Shown: positions 16,376 through 25,729, counted from the first letter of the stretch. The stretch: DNA of 64,000 nt from an uncultured Eubacteriales bacterium (GCA_934433485.1 CAKRZR010000003.1:152898-216897); one strand, 5' to 3'. Translations and numbers: made by a program. Notes: generated by a model not told the origin, from the sequence alone.

Positions 16376-17833
16376 TTATTTTGTCTCGTCGCGCACGCCG
16401 AATGCGGTAAAATCCATCACGCCCGGCATCGACAGTCCCGCGGGATGCCCGAGAATCGTCAATCGCACCTGCTCGCACGACACGGCGGCAAACGCGCGAT
16501 AGTCCACTATGCGATCGATATCGTTGTCGCGCGCGTCTACAAGGACTGTCCATGCGCCCGTATCGGGATCGGTCAATCCCTCAAGCAGGTACCGGTACGC
16601 GCCGGGGGATCCGCCGTGGTCGTAATCCAGCCCGACATCCCGAAAGACAATGCGCGCGGCGGACACAAGATACGGCGCTTGCAGATCGATGGTCAGCGAC
16701 GGCGCGGGATCGTCCGCCTCCGGCTGCCAATAGGTCAAAAGCGAGCTGTCCACGGCATAGAACGGCTCCCTGCCCGGCGCGCATGTGCTTGCACGAATCA
16801 TGGCGCGCTGGCGGTGCGTCAGGGGCAAGAGCCCCGTATCGTTCGCGGCGACCGGATCCGCCATCACACCAGGCGCGTACTGTGGCGTATCCGTGATCCC
16901 GTGCGGCGCGTACAGTTCTCCGTCCCCGTTCACGGCGAGGAGATCCATGCCGACAAGCCGCTCATAGATGTGCGTGTACCCGACGACGATGGTGTAAAAC
17001 GCCCACAGTGTGCCGCCAGGTCCTTCCGTGACGCAGCCATGACCTGCGCCGGTGATGAATCGCGAATGGCTCTGCGTGATCGGGTTGTGCTTCTGCGGTC
17101 GGAATCCGGTAAGCGGGGACGTGTCGGAAACGTACGCCGCCATGCAGTAGTTCGTATATTCCGTGCCGGAGGACGCGTAGACGAGGTAGTACCTATCGCC
17201 ACGCTTTACCATCCACTGTCCCTCAATCCAGCCGCAGCACGTATCCTGGTTGTGCTCGCCGAACCGTTCCCATGTGTGCGCGGGATCAAACTCCATGAGC
17301 GTGACCGGCGCGGACAGCATCCGGCGCGGATCGTCTCCGTCCAGCTCCACGCCAATCGATCCGGAGACAAACGCGCGGCGATGGTTGCTCGGACGCATCG
17401 TGAACGCGTACAGGTACAGTCTGCCGTCGTCGTCCACAAAGAGCGCGGGATCGACGGGACAAAATTCAGATCCGTCCGGCTTTATGAAGTTGCCGAGAAA
17501 CGTGAAATCCCCAAGCGGCGTGTCGGCGATATACAGCCCGTGGGAATGGGAGGTCATGAGATATTTCCCGCGAAACGGCACCACGGTCGGGCTGTATTTC
17601 ATGTTGTACGGCTCCGTGCGCACGTGCCGCCAGGTCGCGAAATCCTCGGTGACGTACGCCATACCGTAGCTGGGATAAAGGTACCACCTCCCGTTTTCAT
17701 AGAGCACCGACGGGTCGCTCACGGAACGGTAGTCGCGCGGCTCCTCTCCGGTGAACGCCATGACCGACCACGGATCCACTCCGCGCGGTATATCGGGCAG
17801 AGGCAGCGGATTGCAGTAGGTTCGCTTTTCCAT
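16376..17833 (-). CDS. Glycoside hydrolase family 43-like enzyme, intracellular
   Basis: 485 residues with no signal peptide. Residues about 15-330 form the five-bladed propeller of GH43: general base Asp in RSVSDPSVLYENG, pKa-modulating Asp in CPVDPALFVDDDGRLYLY, and the acid Glu in GWIEGQWMVKRGDRYYLVYA. Residues about 335-485 look like a C-terminal beta-sandwich, possibly F5/8-type C (VDSSLLTYWQPE; LTIDLQAPYLVSAARI). GH43 enzymes cleave alpha-L-arabinofuranosides or beta-xylosides. The RBS is poor and the gene starts 5 bases after its upstream neighbour's stop, so translation is probably coupled. It is the last gene of a three-gene minus-strand operon. Confidence 0.88.
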   Translation of the reverse strand: MEKRTYCNPLPLPDIPRGVDPWSVMAFTGEEPRDYRSVSDPSVLYENGRWYLYPSYGMAYVTEDFATWRHVRTEPYNMKYSPTVVPFRGKYLMTSHSHGLYIADTPLGDFTFLGNFIKPDGSEFCPVDPALFVDDDGRLYLYAFTMRPSNHRRAFVSGSIGVELDGDDPRRMLSAPVTLMEFDPAHTWERFGEHNQDTCCGWIEGQWMVKRGDRYYLVYASSGTEYTNYCMAAYVSDTSPLTGFRPQKHNPITQSHSRFITGAGHGCVTEGPGGTLWAFYTIVVGYTHIYERLVGMDLLAVNGDGELYAPHGITDTPQYAPGVMADPVAANDTGLLPLTHRQRAMIRASTCAPGREPFYAVDSSLLTYWQPEADDPAPSLTIDLQAPYLVSAARIVFRDVGLDYDHGGSPGAYRYLLEGLTDPDTGAWTVLVDARDNDIDRIVDYRAFAAVSCEQVRLTILGHPAGLSMPGVMDFTAFGVRDETK

Positions 17834-17838
17834 AGGCG

Positions 17839-18762
17839 TTACCGGAGGGAATCAAGGATGAAACGCGCCGCGTCCATGCCGTATTCGCTGCCCGCTCTGC
17901 CGTCCTCCATGCCTTCAAATTCCACGGAAACATAGCCGTCATAGCCACTGTCGCGGATCAGACGCAGCGTTTCCCACACGTCAAGGTCACCCTGCGCAAG
18001 AATGGAGCCGCGCAGCATGGACAGTCCGGAATTGGTGGAGAACCACGAGCCGGCGTCGCACCGGAACAGACCGCCCACTCCGGTCAGCCGCTCCGTTTTC
18101 CGGATATAAAAATCCTTCAGGTGGACCATTTTGGCGATTTTCGCGCACTTTTTCACAGCGACCGTGCAATCCTCGTCCACACAGGCGAAGTTGCCGGTAT
18201 CGAGCAGCAGTCCAAAATTCTCCCTGTCCACGGCGTCGATGAGTCGGAGCACACGGTCGGAGCCGTTGACGAAGAAGCCGTGGTTCTCGACGAGGGTGGT
18301 GATCCCAAGCGGCGCGGCGTAATCGGCAAGCAGCCGGCACGTCTCGACCGCCATCGGGAATTCGCGTTCAAAATCGAGCGGCGTATTCGTCTCCAGCGGG
18401 CGGCGGAAGGAGGAGATGTCGTGGCGCATCGTAGACAGCCCCAGCTTGTGCGCGACGTCGATGTGCCGTTTTAGCCGCTCTACCTCCGCCATACGCGCGT
18501 CTCTGTCCCATTTCAGGAGATCGCCGAGCACCGCGTAATTGGACAGCGGCAGGTCGATCTCGCGCGCGGTTTCCCGGATCTCCCGGATGAGCGGCTCGTT
18601 GAATTCCCCGGTTTTGTCGTCGTACAGGGTAAAGCCAAAGGGCACAAGCTCGATCGCCGCGGCGTTTTTCGATTTTGCGAAGCGCATCACGTCGAGGATC
18701 GACATTTCCCCGCGCATGATCTCCGCGTTGCAGCTGTAGCTGGTCAGTCCGATTTTCATCAT
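17839..18762 (-). CDS. Sugar phosphate isomerase/epimerase-like TIM-barrel protein
   Basis: 307 residues from MMKIGLTSYSCNAEI. It belongs to the xylose isomerase-like AP endonuclease 2 superfamily: AAAIELVPFGF, RHDISSF, LVENHGFFVNGSDRV, LLDTGNFACVDED, MVHLKDFYI and YVSVEFEGMED supply the expected Glu/Asp/His metal ligands of each strand. Members epimerise or isomerise keto sugars and inositol derivatives. The ATG overlaps the upstream gene's stop codon (ATGA), and GH43 follows after 5 bases, indicating a sugar-use operon. Confidence 0.87.
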   Translation of the reverse strand: MMKIGLTSYSCNAEIMRGEMSILDVMRFAKSKNAAAIELVPFGFTLYDDKTGEFNEPLIREIRETAREIDLPLSNYAVLGDLLKWDRDARMAEVERLKRHIDVAHKLGLSTMRHDISSFRRPLETNTPLDFEREFPMAVETCRLLADYAAPLGITTLVENHGFFVNGSDRVLRLIDAVDRENFGLLLDTGNFACVDEDCTVAVKKCAKIAKMVHLKDFYIRKTERLTGVGGLFRCDAGSWFSTNSGLSMLRGSILAQGDLDVWETLRLIRDSGYDGYVSVEFEGMEDGRAGSEYGMDAARFILDSLR

Positions 18763-19358
18763 GATTCTGTATTCTCCGTTTCTTCTGTTGTTTCTTCGAT
18801 TGCGGCGGCGATTTCCGGCAGATGTCCAATGATGAACCGCTGCATCTCCGCGCCGTATACGAGCACTGTATAATCCATCTGCTTTGCGTTGCTGTGCCGC
18901 TTTTCTTCTATGATACCCATAGCCTTGTCCAGATCCGTAACGCGCATACGCCGTTTGCCGTTCGCGTCGGTTTTCGCCTGCAAAATCCCATTTGCGGCAA
19001 GCCATGCGGTCACATCCCGATGGCGGAGCTTACGCATACCTGTTTCGACATACCGATTGATCTGCTGCACGATACTGTTCAGCGGAATCGGCGTGTCCGA
19101 GATCGTCACTTCGGTCTGCATCGCCGCATTCGGTGTAAACGGCAGCCTGCCCGCGTGTTTTTTTCGATTCCTGCCGATCTCCCCATCGTTTTCGATCACC
19201 TGTCCGAGTACCTCCGAGACGTACATGAGACAGTGGCGGATCCTGTCCTGACACACCACCTCGCCGGGATCGATCCTCTCGCCGGTCAATGGGTCTATCC
19301 CGCGGGACAGCGCGTCGAGATAGCTCTGCGCACGGCGTAAAACGGCGCATTTATCCAA
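18759..19358 (-). CDS. Conserved hypothetical protein (TTG start)
   Basis: 199 residues. I do not recognise a named family. The N-terminus carries RRAQSYLDALSRGIDPLTGE and a region RIRHCLMYVSEVLGQVI, which I associate with uncharacterised Bacillota proteins; the middle has SDTPIPLNSIVQQINRY and a helix-rich MRKLRHRDVTAWLAANGILQ that could be a winged helix. The start TTG at 19358 follows AGGTGA by 7 bases. The alternative ATG at 19403 lies upstream of the TATACT -10 box (19380-19385), so it would not be in the transcript. It overlaps the epimerase gene by 4 bases. Confidence 0.65.
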   Translation of the reverse strand: MDKCAVLRRAQSYLDALSRGIDPLTGERIDPGEVVCQDRIRHCLMYVSEVLGQVIENDGEIGRNRKKHAGRLPFTPNAAMQTEVTISDTPIPLNSIVQQINRYVETGMRKLRHRDVTAWLAANGILQAKTDANGKRRMRVTDLDKAMGIIEEKRHSNAKQMDYTVLVYGAEMQRFIIGHLPEIAAAIEETTEETENTES

Positions 19359-19379
19359 AATCTTCTCACCTCGCTTTTT

Positions 19380-19408
19380 AGTATACGCTTCTGAAAGCAA
19401 CAATCTTA
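19380..19408 (-). promoter_or_regulatory. Probable promoter of the hypothetical-epimerase-GH43 operon
   Basis: TATACT (complement of 19380-19385) at the right distance for the TTG start; the -35 is poor (TAAGAT). Confidence 0.45.
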
Positions 19409-19431
19409 CGTCAGCGTTTTCCTGAATCTTC

Positions 19432-19460
19432 TTGACTTTCCGTCCGTTTTCGGTTACAAT
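19432..19460 (+). promoter_or_regulatory. Promoter of the GH18 gene
   Basis: TTGACT (19432-19437), 17 bp, TACAAT (19455-19460). Confidence 0.75.
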
Positions 19461-19494
19461 GTAGAAAATTACAGCAAAAACGGAGGACTATCCT

Positions 19495-20520
19495 ATGCTT
19501 CTTTGTGCGTATGCTTTCGGTCACTACGACGCGCTCACCGACGAGGACGCGAAAAAGCTCGATCTCATCAACATCGCCTTCGGTCTGATCCGGGACGGCG
19601 TGCTGTTTGTGCCGGGGAACGTCCGAAATCCCGTGTGGAACAGACTGCGGGCGGCAAATCCGGCTCTGCGCATCTTACTTTCCATCGGCGGCTGGGGCGC
19701 GGGCGGTTTTTCCACAATGGCGAAGCATCCGACATCCCGCGCGACCTTCATCGCGTCCTGTATGCGCGCCGTGGAGGAATATGCCTTAGACGGTCTTGAC
19801 CTGGACTGGGAATACCCCACCATCGATTCCGCCGGCATTGACGCCGATCCCGCCGACCGGGAGAATTTCACCGCTCTCCTCACCGAACTGCGGCAGGCGT
19901 TGGATGCACGGTTTCCGGATACGCACAAAATGCTCACCATCGCGGCTGGCGGCGGAGATTACTACGTGAACGCCGTGGAGATTCCGAAAATCGTCCCGGT
20001 GCTCGACTACATTTCGCTCATGACCTACGACCTCGCAGGCACCTGGGCGCCCGCCATTCATCACACCGCGCTTTATTCCACAACCGCGCAGCCCAATTCC
20101 GTGGACGCGAATATACGGCGATTCATGGCAGCCGGTGTTCCCACGGAAAAGCTCGTTATCGGCGCGGCGTTTTATTCCCGGCGCTGGCTCCACATTCCGG
20201 ACGGCGGCACGCATGGGCTCGGGCAGTCCGCGACTCTCTCCGATCCGAACAGCGGCAGCTTCAGCGCGAATTTCGGCACTCTGTCCGGAATGCGAAACAG
20301 GAACGGCTACACCGTTTACCGCGACGAAGCCGCGCACGCGCCGTACCTGTACAACGCGGAAAACGGCGCGTGGCTCAGCTATGACGACGAGGAAAGCGTC
20401 GCCGAAAAGGTGCAGTATGCCAGAGAACACGGGCTGTCCGGCGTGATGTATTGGGAGCACAGCTGTGACCCGACGCGCGCGCTTCTTGACGCCATGGCTG
20501 CCGCAAAGGCGGAGGGATGA
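19495..20520 (+). CDS. GH18 chitinase-like hydrolase without secretion signal
   Basis: 341 residues. The family signature DxxDxDxE is intact as DGLDLDWE (Asp99, Asp102, Asp104, Glu106 as acid). Other GH18 motifs are LLSIGGWGAGGF, SLMTYDLAG and GVMYWEHSCDP. There is no signal peptide or membrane segment, so it should act on imported chito-oligosaccharides or N-glycan fragments. RBS GGAGGA is 7 bases before the ATG. The next gene begins 1 base after its stop. Confidence 0.9.
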   Translation: MLLCAYAFGHYDALTDEDAKKLDLINIAFGLIRDGVLFVPGNVRNPVWNRLRAANPALRILLSIGGWGAGGFSTMAKHPTSRATFIASCMRAVEEYALDGLDLDWEYPTIDSAGIDADPADRENFTALLTELRQALDARFPDTHKMLTIAAGGGDYYVNAVEIPKIVPVLDYISLMTYDLAGTWAPAIHHTALYSTTAQPNSVDANIRRFMAAGVPTEKLVIGAAFYSRRWLHIPDGGTHGLGQSATLSDPNSGSFSANFGTLSGMRNRNGYTVYRDEAAHAPYLYNAENGAWLSYDDEESVAEKVQYAREHGLSGVMYWEHSCDPTRALLDAMAAAKAEG

Positions 20521-20521
20521 T

Positions 20522-21124
20522 ATGGCGTCGCTTGTCATGCACCTTGCCGTTGCCGCGCGGATTTTGCCGCATATCGACATACCGACAGCAGAGCGCGATC
20601 GTTTTCTGTGGGGACAGCTCCTGCCGGACGCGCGCGGTGACGGTGTGGCGGCGAAACGAACCACACATTTCCGCGATTTTACACCGGACGGCACGCAGTA
20701 CTGCGATTTCCCGCGGTTTCTGCGCGATTTTCCGCCACACACGGATAGTCTGTACCTCGGCTACTACTGCCATCTTCTGGAAGACTGGACGTTCCGCCAT
20801 TTCCTTTATGACACAATCGGGATCACGCCGACCTCGGAGCTTGCGCCGACGCTGCACCGGGACTACTACCTTCTAAACGCGCCGCTGATCCGGGCATATT
20901 CCCTCGCGCTCGATTTCGGGAAACCGCCTGCGGTGCCGGGACCGCTCATGACATATTTCCCCTACGACACCGCCGGATTATACGCGATGCTGCACGCGAA
21001 TTTCACCGATCCGGCACCGGAGAACGAATCGCCGACGCTGTTCACGCTTACCATGGCGACAGCGTACATCGACACAGCAGGAGCGGAAGCACTGGAACAC
21101 GTGCGGAAGCTGTCAATCGAATAA
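20522..21124 (+). CDS. Zinc-dependent phospholipase C-like (HD/S1-P1-like fold) hypothetical protein
   Basis: 200 residues from MASLVMHLAVAARIL. The early His-rich MHLAVA segment, WGQLLPDARGD, THFRDF and YLGYYCHLLEDWTFRHFL are the pattern of a family of Firmicutes proteins resembling zinc-dependent phospholipase C. Metal binding by the His/Asp residues is inferred. The RBS GGAGGG lies in the end of the GH18 gene and the gap is 1 base, so the two are one operon. A functional link to chitin turnover is not established. Confidence 0.6.
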   Translation: MASLVMHLAVAARILPHIDIPTAERDRFLWGQLLPDARGDGVAAKRTTHFRDFTPDGTQYCDFPRFLRDFPPHTDSLYLGYYCHLLEDWTFRHFLYDTIGITPTSELAPTLHRDYYLLNAPLIRAYSLALDFGKPPAVPGPLMTYFPYDTAGLYAMLHANFTDPAPENESPTLFTLTMATAYIDTAGAEALEHVRKLSIE

Positions 21125-21130
21125 GGAAGC

Positions 21131-21171
21131 CGCAGGGGTCCCGTTTCATCGACACGATCCCTGCGTTTTTT
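21131..21171. terminator. Intrinsic terminator after the GH18 operon
   Basis: CGCAGGGGTC (21131-21140) pairs with GATCCCTGCG (21156-21165) with one G-T wobble, then TTTTTT. Confidence 0.85.
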
Positions 21172-22274
21172 CACACAAGCTCAAGACGGGCGAGTGTGGT
21201 GCGGTTCAGGCAGCCACCGACATCGTCTCCGCCGCTGCAATAGGAGATAAGCGCGGTCTTTTCATCCGTAAAGTGCAGTCCCGGATAGCAGAAGCCGCGG
21301 CACTGGTCGTCCTCCAGCACCTGCATCGGGGAGAATGCTACGCCGTCGTCGCTTTCCGCGATCACAAGCGGGGTTCTGCCGCCGATCCACGACCGGGTGG
21401 TGCGCGCTCTGCCCGGGTATTCCGGCGTCGGGTTCCAGATCGCGTAGAATTTGTGGGAGTACGGATTCTGTTTGATGAGCAGCGGGGAAGCGGGAGACGA
21501 GAACCGGGACGGCTGCGGTGTGAACCAGTGCGCGCCGCGGTCGATGGACACCGTTTCGTACTGGTACATCCGGTCTGTGCGGAAATACGCGTACCATATC
21601 CCGCCGGGCAGCACGCACATACCTGGCTCCTGCAGTCCTGTGCCGGTATAAGACGCGTCCGAGAGGAACAGCAGCGGCTGCATCTGGCGCCACGTGAAGC
21701 CGTCGTCCGTGGACTCAAAGAAGCACGCGTCCGCTCTGCCGTCGTAGTGGATATTGCCGTCCGCCGCTTTGCCAAGGGAGGTCGGGTGCTTGGCTACGGG
21801 AAGAACCCAGTGACCGGGTCCCACGCGGCAGATGCGGTCGTTGTTCACCACATAATACGCCGGGAACCGATCGGGCAGGATCCGCGCTTCTCCGGAAAAG
21901 GTCGCAAATTCATCGCTCGAACGGCGGAGGATGCACTCCGAGGTCAGCGTTTCGCGGTGCTTCAGAAGAAAAATCACCGCCGCGTCCCCGTTGTCCATCC
22001 GGGCGAGAGAGACGCTCATCACGTTTTTCTCTCCGTATTCCTCCGCGCGCACCAAGGTGTGGATATGCTCCGTGTCCCAGGTTCTGCCGCCGTCCGCGGA
22101 ATAGACCCCGGCGATCTCACAGTCCGCATGGTCGTCGGCACTCTCCGCGTGGTATCGGCTGTAGGCAAAGAGAATCCGTCCATCGCGCAGTGGCAAAAAC
22201 GCGCCCTCGCTGTTTCGCGGATTGCCCGCGCCGGGGTTCAGATACGCCGTTCTCGTGTAGTTTCGAATTTCCAT
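21171..22274 (-). CDS. Sialidase-like (BNR/Asp-box) six-bladed propeller protein
   Basis: 367 residues from MEIRNYTRTAYLNP, with AAGGAGAAAGG upstream. Asp-box motifs SADGGRTWD and STDDGFTW are clear; RNSEGAFLPLRDGRILFAYSR resembles the N-terminal part of exo-alpha-sialidases (GH33-like), and LQEPGMCVLPGG contains a likely catalytic-site Glu. No signal peptide, so an intracellular role on imported oligosaccharides is inferred. It is last in the SGNH-GH2-sialidase operon, 11 bases after GH2. Substrate may not be sialic acid; many such propellers act on other glycans. Confidence 0.75.
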   Translation of the reverse strand: MEIRNYTRTAYLNPGAGNPRNSEGAFLPLRDGRILFAYSRYHAESADDHADCEIAGVYSADGGRTWDTEHIHTLVRAEEYGEKNVMSVSLARMDNGDAAVIFLLKHRETLTSECILRRSSDEFATFSGEARILPDRFPAYYVVNNDRICRVGPGHWVLPVAKHPTSLGKAADGNIHYDGRADACFFESTDDGFTWRQMQPLLFLSDASYTGTGLQEPGMCVLPGGIWYAYFRTDRMYQYETVSIDRGAHWFTPQPSRFSSPASPLLIKQNPYSHKFYAIWNPTPEYPGRARTTRSWIGGRTPLVIAESDDGVAFSPMQVLEDDQCRGFCYPGLHFTDEKTALISYCSGGDDVGGCLNRTTLARLELV

Positions 22275-22285
22275 TTCCTTTCTCC

Positions 22286-24619
22286 TTATGACAGCTGTAC
22301 CGCGAGAGAGCCGGATTCCAGCGTATCCGATTCCGCGTACAGTCTGAGCGTTTCTCCCGCTTCCGCCTTCGCCATCTGCACCGCTACGGTGATCCGTCCG
22401 GCGCGCATCCGTCTGGTGAGGGAGGATAACGGCGTGTGGTCGCTGACGTCCGAGCCGGTCGCCGTGATCTTTCCGCAGTGATTGACAGCAAAGCGCACCT
22501 CCTCCGCCGCATCCGGAACCTCTCTGCCCGCTGCATCGAGGCAGGTACAGGTGAAGAACACGACATTGCACCCGTTCCCCGTGAGATCCTCCGGATTGTC
22601 GCAGGAGAGATGGAGGCGAACCGCTCTGCCCGTTGTTTCATGGGAATCCTCGCAGACCGGCTGGTCATCCCGATACCCGACCGCCCTGAGCCTGCCCGGC
22701 GCGTACGGGACCGTCCATTCCGCGTGACCGTACGGCTCGACCTCGTGCGTACCGAGCGATTTGTCATCGAGGAACAGCTCCACCGCCGTGCAGTTGGTAT
22801 ACACGGATACCCGGATCGGCTCGCTCTCCCGTCCGCGGAAATTCCAGTGCGGCAGCAGATGCACCATCGGCTCCGTCGTCCAGTGGGACTTGTTCTGCCA
22901 GAACGCGTCCTTTTTCTGGAGGAAGAGATCGATCGCGCCCGATTGACTGCACAGCCGCGGCCATACCGTTTCCCCGCGATGCTCAAACGCGATCCACTGG
23001 TAGCCGCCCAGGATCCAGTCCCGCTCCGCGATAAACTTCCACGTCAGCTCACGCGCCATGAAGCCGGTACCGCGGGGGATCGCGTCGTAGGCACTGATGT
23101 AGCCGTGCGCCGGATCGTCGTCGTTGTACCAGCCGCGGGTCGTGCCGGTCGCGCAGTTTTCCGAGGAGAAGATCGCCTTGTCCGGGAAATGCTCGTGGAG
23201 CATATCGAAATGCTGCAGGTTGTAGTTCACGCCGATCACATCCACATCGTCGTAGATCGTCGCCTTATCCGGACGATCGCAGGCAGCCGTCACCGGGCGC
23301 GTTGGGTCGAGCTTGGCAACCAGCGCCATCATGGACGCGGCAATCCGTCTGCCCTGATCGGTGGTGAACACAAATTCCTCGTTGCCGACCGACCAGAAGA
23401 ACACGCACGGATGGTTCCTGTCCCGCTTCACGAGCATGGCAAGCTCCGCCATATGCGCCGGCGCGGACGAAAACCAGCGTGTTTCATCCATGACGATAAA
23501 GCCCGCTTCGTCAAAGGCGTCCATCAACGCCTCCGCCTGCGGATAATGGCTTGTGCGATAGCCGTTCGCCCCCATTTCCCGCATCAGACGCACCTTATAG
23601 CGGAACACGTTGTCCGGCACCGCTTTTCCGAGCAGTCCGCAGTCGTAATGGCCGCACACGCCGCGGATCTTCACATGCTTGTCGTTGATATAGAGTCCCT
23701 TGTCCGGGTCACAGCGGAACGTCCGGCAGCCGAAGCGATCCGTTACTGCGTCCACGGGGGTATCCCCAACGTGCACCGTCGTCTCACATGTGTAGAGATA
23801 CGGGTCGTCCGGATCCCACAGATGCGCGTCCGGCAGCGCGAAGGCGGATTTTGCGATTCCGGTATCTCTCGCATCCACGGCGTACGCGGCAGTCCCGCCG
23901 GCGACGGCGTTGCCATCCCGGTCGTATATGGTGTGCGTGACCTTGCCTGCCGCGGCGGTATCTCCGTCGTTCGCGAGCTCCGTCTCCACCTCGAGCGTCC
24001 AGCCGGACTCCGTTTTCCGCGGTTTCACAAATACGCCGTACGGCGCGACATGGACGGGATCGGTCTTATACAGCCACACGTGCCGGTAGATGCCGCCGCC
24101 CTCGTACCACCAGCCCTCATGCTCCGTCGCGTCCACAAATACGGCGATCACGTTATCCATGTCATACCGCACAAAATCCGTGATGTCCACGAAAAAGCTG
24201 TTGTAGCCGCAGTGGTTACGGACGATCGGGGAGCCGTTGCAGTACACGGTACACCGATTCGCGACCGCTTCAAAATACAGCACCAGCCGCCGTCCCCGCT
24301 CCGCCTCGGTCACACGAAAATGCTTGCGGTACCAGCCGACGCCGTAGGGCAGATAGCCGAGCGTGGAATTGTTGTCCGGGGAAAAGGCGCCGGAGATTAC
24401 AAAATCGTGCGGCAGGGTGACGCTTTGCCAGGTCTCCGTGCACAGCTCGCCGGAGGAATAGTCGTCGGGATTGTCGTTATGATGGATCGCCGCGCCGCCC
24501 CAGCGTTCCCGCTCCGTCTTGGCGCTTGAATACATCGGACCTTTCGCGACCGGACGGTCCTTGGGGATTTCGCCGAGGTGGAACCGCCAGCCGTCGTCAA
24601 ACAATAGTTTTTCGCGCAT
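22286..24619 (-). CDS. Glycoside hydrolase family 2 (beta-galactosidase-like)
   Basis: 777 residues, no signal peptide. Domain order: sugar-binding jelly roll (about 1-190, LPHDFVISGAFSPDNN, GWYRKHFRV), Ig-like sandwich (about 190-300), TIM barrel (about 300-590) with DKGLYINDKHVKIRGVCGH, acid/base Glu in FFWSVGNEEFVF and a nucleophile candidate in KAIFSSENC. A DUF4982-like segment (IRVSVYTNCTAVELFLDDKSLG) and a C-terminal Ig-like domain follow. It would remove terminal beta-galactosyl or similar residues inside the cell. It sits between an SGNH esterase gene (51 bases upstream) and the sialidase-like gene. Confidence 0.92.
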   Translation of the reverse strand: MREKLLFDDGWRFHLGEIPKDRPVAKGPMYSSAKTERERWGGAAIHHNDNPDDYSSGELCTETWQSVTLPHDFVISGAFSPDNNSTLGYLPYGVGWYRKHFRVTEAERGRRLVLYFEAVANRCTVYCNGSPIVRNHCGYNSFFVDITDFVRYDMDNVIAVFVDATEHEGWWYEGGGIYRHVWLYKTDPVHVAPYGVFVKPRKTESGWTLEVETELANDGDTAAAGKVTHTIYDRDGNAVAGGTAAYAVDARDTGIAKSAFALPDAHLWDPDDPYLYTCETTVHVGDTPVDAVTDRFGCRTFRCDPDKGLYINDKHVKIRGVCGHYDCGLLGKAVPDNVFRYKVRLMREMGANGYRTSHYPQAEALMDAFDEAGFIVMDETRWFSSAPAHMAELAMLVKRDRNHPCVFFWSVGNEEFVFTTDQGRRIAASMMALVAKLDPTRPVTAACDRPDKATIYDDVDVIGVNYNLQHFDMLHEHFPDKAIFSSENCATGTTRGWYNDDDPAHGYISAYDAIPRGTGFMARELTWKFIAERDWILGGYQWIAFEHRGETVWPRLCSQSGAIDLFLQKKDAFWQNKSHWTTEPMVHLLPHWNFRGRESEPIRVSVYTNCTAVELFLDDKSLGTHEVEPYGHAEWTVPYAPGRLRAVGYRDDQPVCEDSHETTGRAVRLHLSCDNPEDLTGNGCNVVFFTCTCLDAAGREVPDAAEEVRFAVNHCGKITATGSDVSDHTPLSSLTRRMRAGRITVAVQMAKAEAGETLRLYAESDTLESGSLAVQLS

Positions 24620-24670
24620 GGATAATGCCCCCTTTGCAGTATATAGAATCGGTATATATGGTTCAGAATG

Positions 24671-25729
24671 TCAGAGCAGCGGTCCGACCACGCTTCCGAT
24701 CACGTTCGCCATACGGGAGAAGCCGAGATCGTTCGGGTGGCAGCCGTCCACGGTGCAGGAATCGCGCCATTCGCCCTCGAATAGGGTCTCGCCGTCGATG
24801 AAGTACACATTGCGGTCCCCCTCCGCGATCGCTTTCTCGTACGTAGCGCGAATGATCGCCCGCCGGTCCTCGTCCTCCGTACCCGGATGGAAGTCGGGCT
24901 TGGATACAAAGACGATCGGCGTATCCGGTTGTGCGGCGCGGAAGGTGCGATAGAGCGGCTCGTGCGTATTGCGGAGATGCTCCGCGGACGGCGCATTATG
25001 GTCGTAATCGCATACGAAAACGGAGCACGGGATGGACGCCAGGTATTCCGCCATGACATGCTCGCCGCGTGCGGAACCGGAGAAGCCGAGATTGATAAAG
25101 TCCGCATCGTATTTGCGCGCGATCATTGCCTGATAGCCGTTGCCCGGTCGGGACGCGCAGCCGTCCTGCGTGATGGAGGAGCCGTAATAGAGCACGGGGG
25201 TTTTATGCGTGTACGGCGCCGCCGCACGGATCTCAGAACCGCGCTTCAGTCCGATGTACAGCTCGTTCACGCCGTCGTACAGCGGCATATGCATCGTGTA
25301 GTCGCGCATACCCACATTGCCAAAGTCCGCGATGGAGCTGTAGCCCGGGATCTGTCCGTATGGCGGGATGAAGGAGGCGACATAGCGGTAGCTGCCGTCC
25401 TTCTGCGTGTACAGGTCAAAGCCGGACTGTCCGAGCTTGGTAATGTGGGACATCGTTGCGGAGGCGGGCTGTACCGTCTGGATCGCGATGTACGGCGAGT
25501 CGGTCGCGAAACGGATTCTGCCGCCGGCAGTGTGCCAGTTCAGTCCCGCTACGCCCTCATTTGTCGCGTCCGCCACGGCGGGATCCAGACGATGGAACGC
25601 GCCGGACTCCGTCGGATGGTACAGTCCATGCATGGAGAACGGCGCCTCACGGACGTTCAGCCAGATGAGATCGTCCCGCCGAATGTTCGTCTCCACCTTC
25701 AGATTCTTATCAATTTCTTCAATGCGCAT
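24671..25729 (-). CDS. SGNH/GDSL-family carbohydrate esterase-like protein
   Basis: 352 residues. Residues about 1-165 form an N-terminal beta-sandwich; residues about 175-350 are the SGNH hydrolase. Block I is VLYYGSSITQDGCAS (Ser184 or 185), block II Gly is in FINLGFSGSARG, block III is near CDYDHN, and block V gives the Asp/His pair in DGCHPNDLG. The two-domain layout recalls CE2/CE-type deacetylases that strip acetyl groups from sugars. Good RBS GAGGGAA and an upstream promoter make it the first gene of the operon with GH2 and the sialidase-like gene. Confidence 0.85.
   Translation of the reverse strand: MRIEEIDKNLKVETNIRRDDLIWLNVREAPFSMHGLYHPTESGAFHRLDPAVADATNEGVAGLNWHTAGGRIRFATDSPYIAIQTVQPASATMSHITKLGQSGFDLYTQKDGSYRYVASFIPPYGQIPGYSSIADFGNVGMRDYTMHMPLYDGVNELYIGLKRGSEIRAAAPYTHKTPVLYYGSSITQDGCASRPGNGYQAMIARKYDADFINLGFSGSARGEHVMAEYLASIPCSVFVCDYDHNAPSAEHLRNTHEPLYRTFRAAQPDTPIVFVSKPDFHPGTEDEDRRAIIRATYEKAIAEGDRNVYFIDGETLFEGEWRDSCTVDGCHPNDLGFSRMANVIGSVVGPLL

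Noticed and set aside
16319..17935. 538-codon plus-strand frame opposite GH43
   Set aside because: Antisense shadow of the GH43 gene with intact catalytic motifs on the minus strand.
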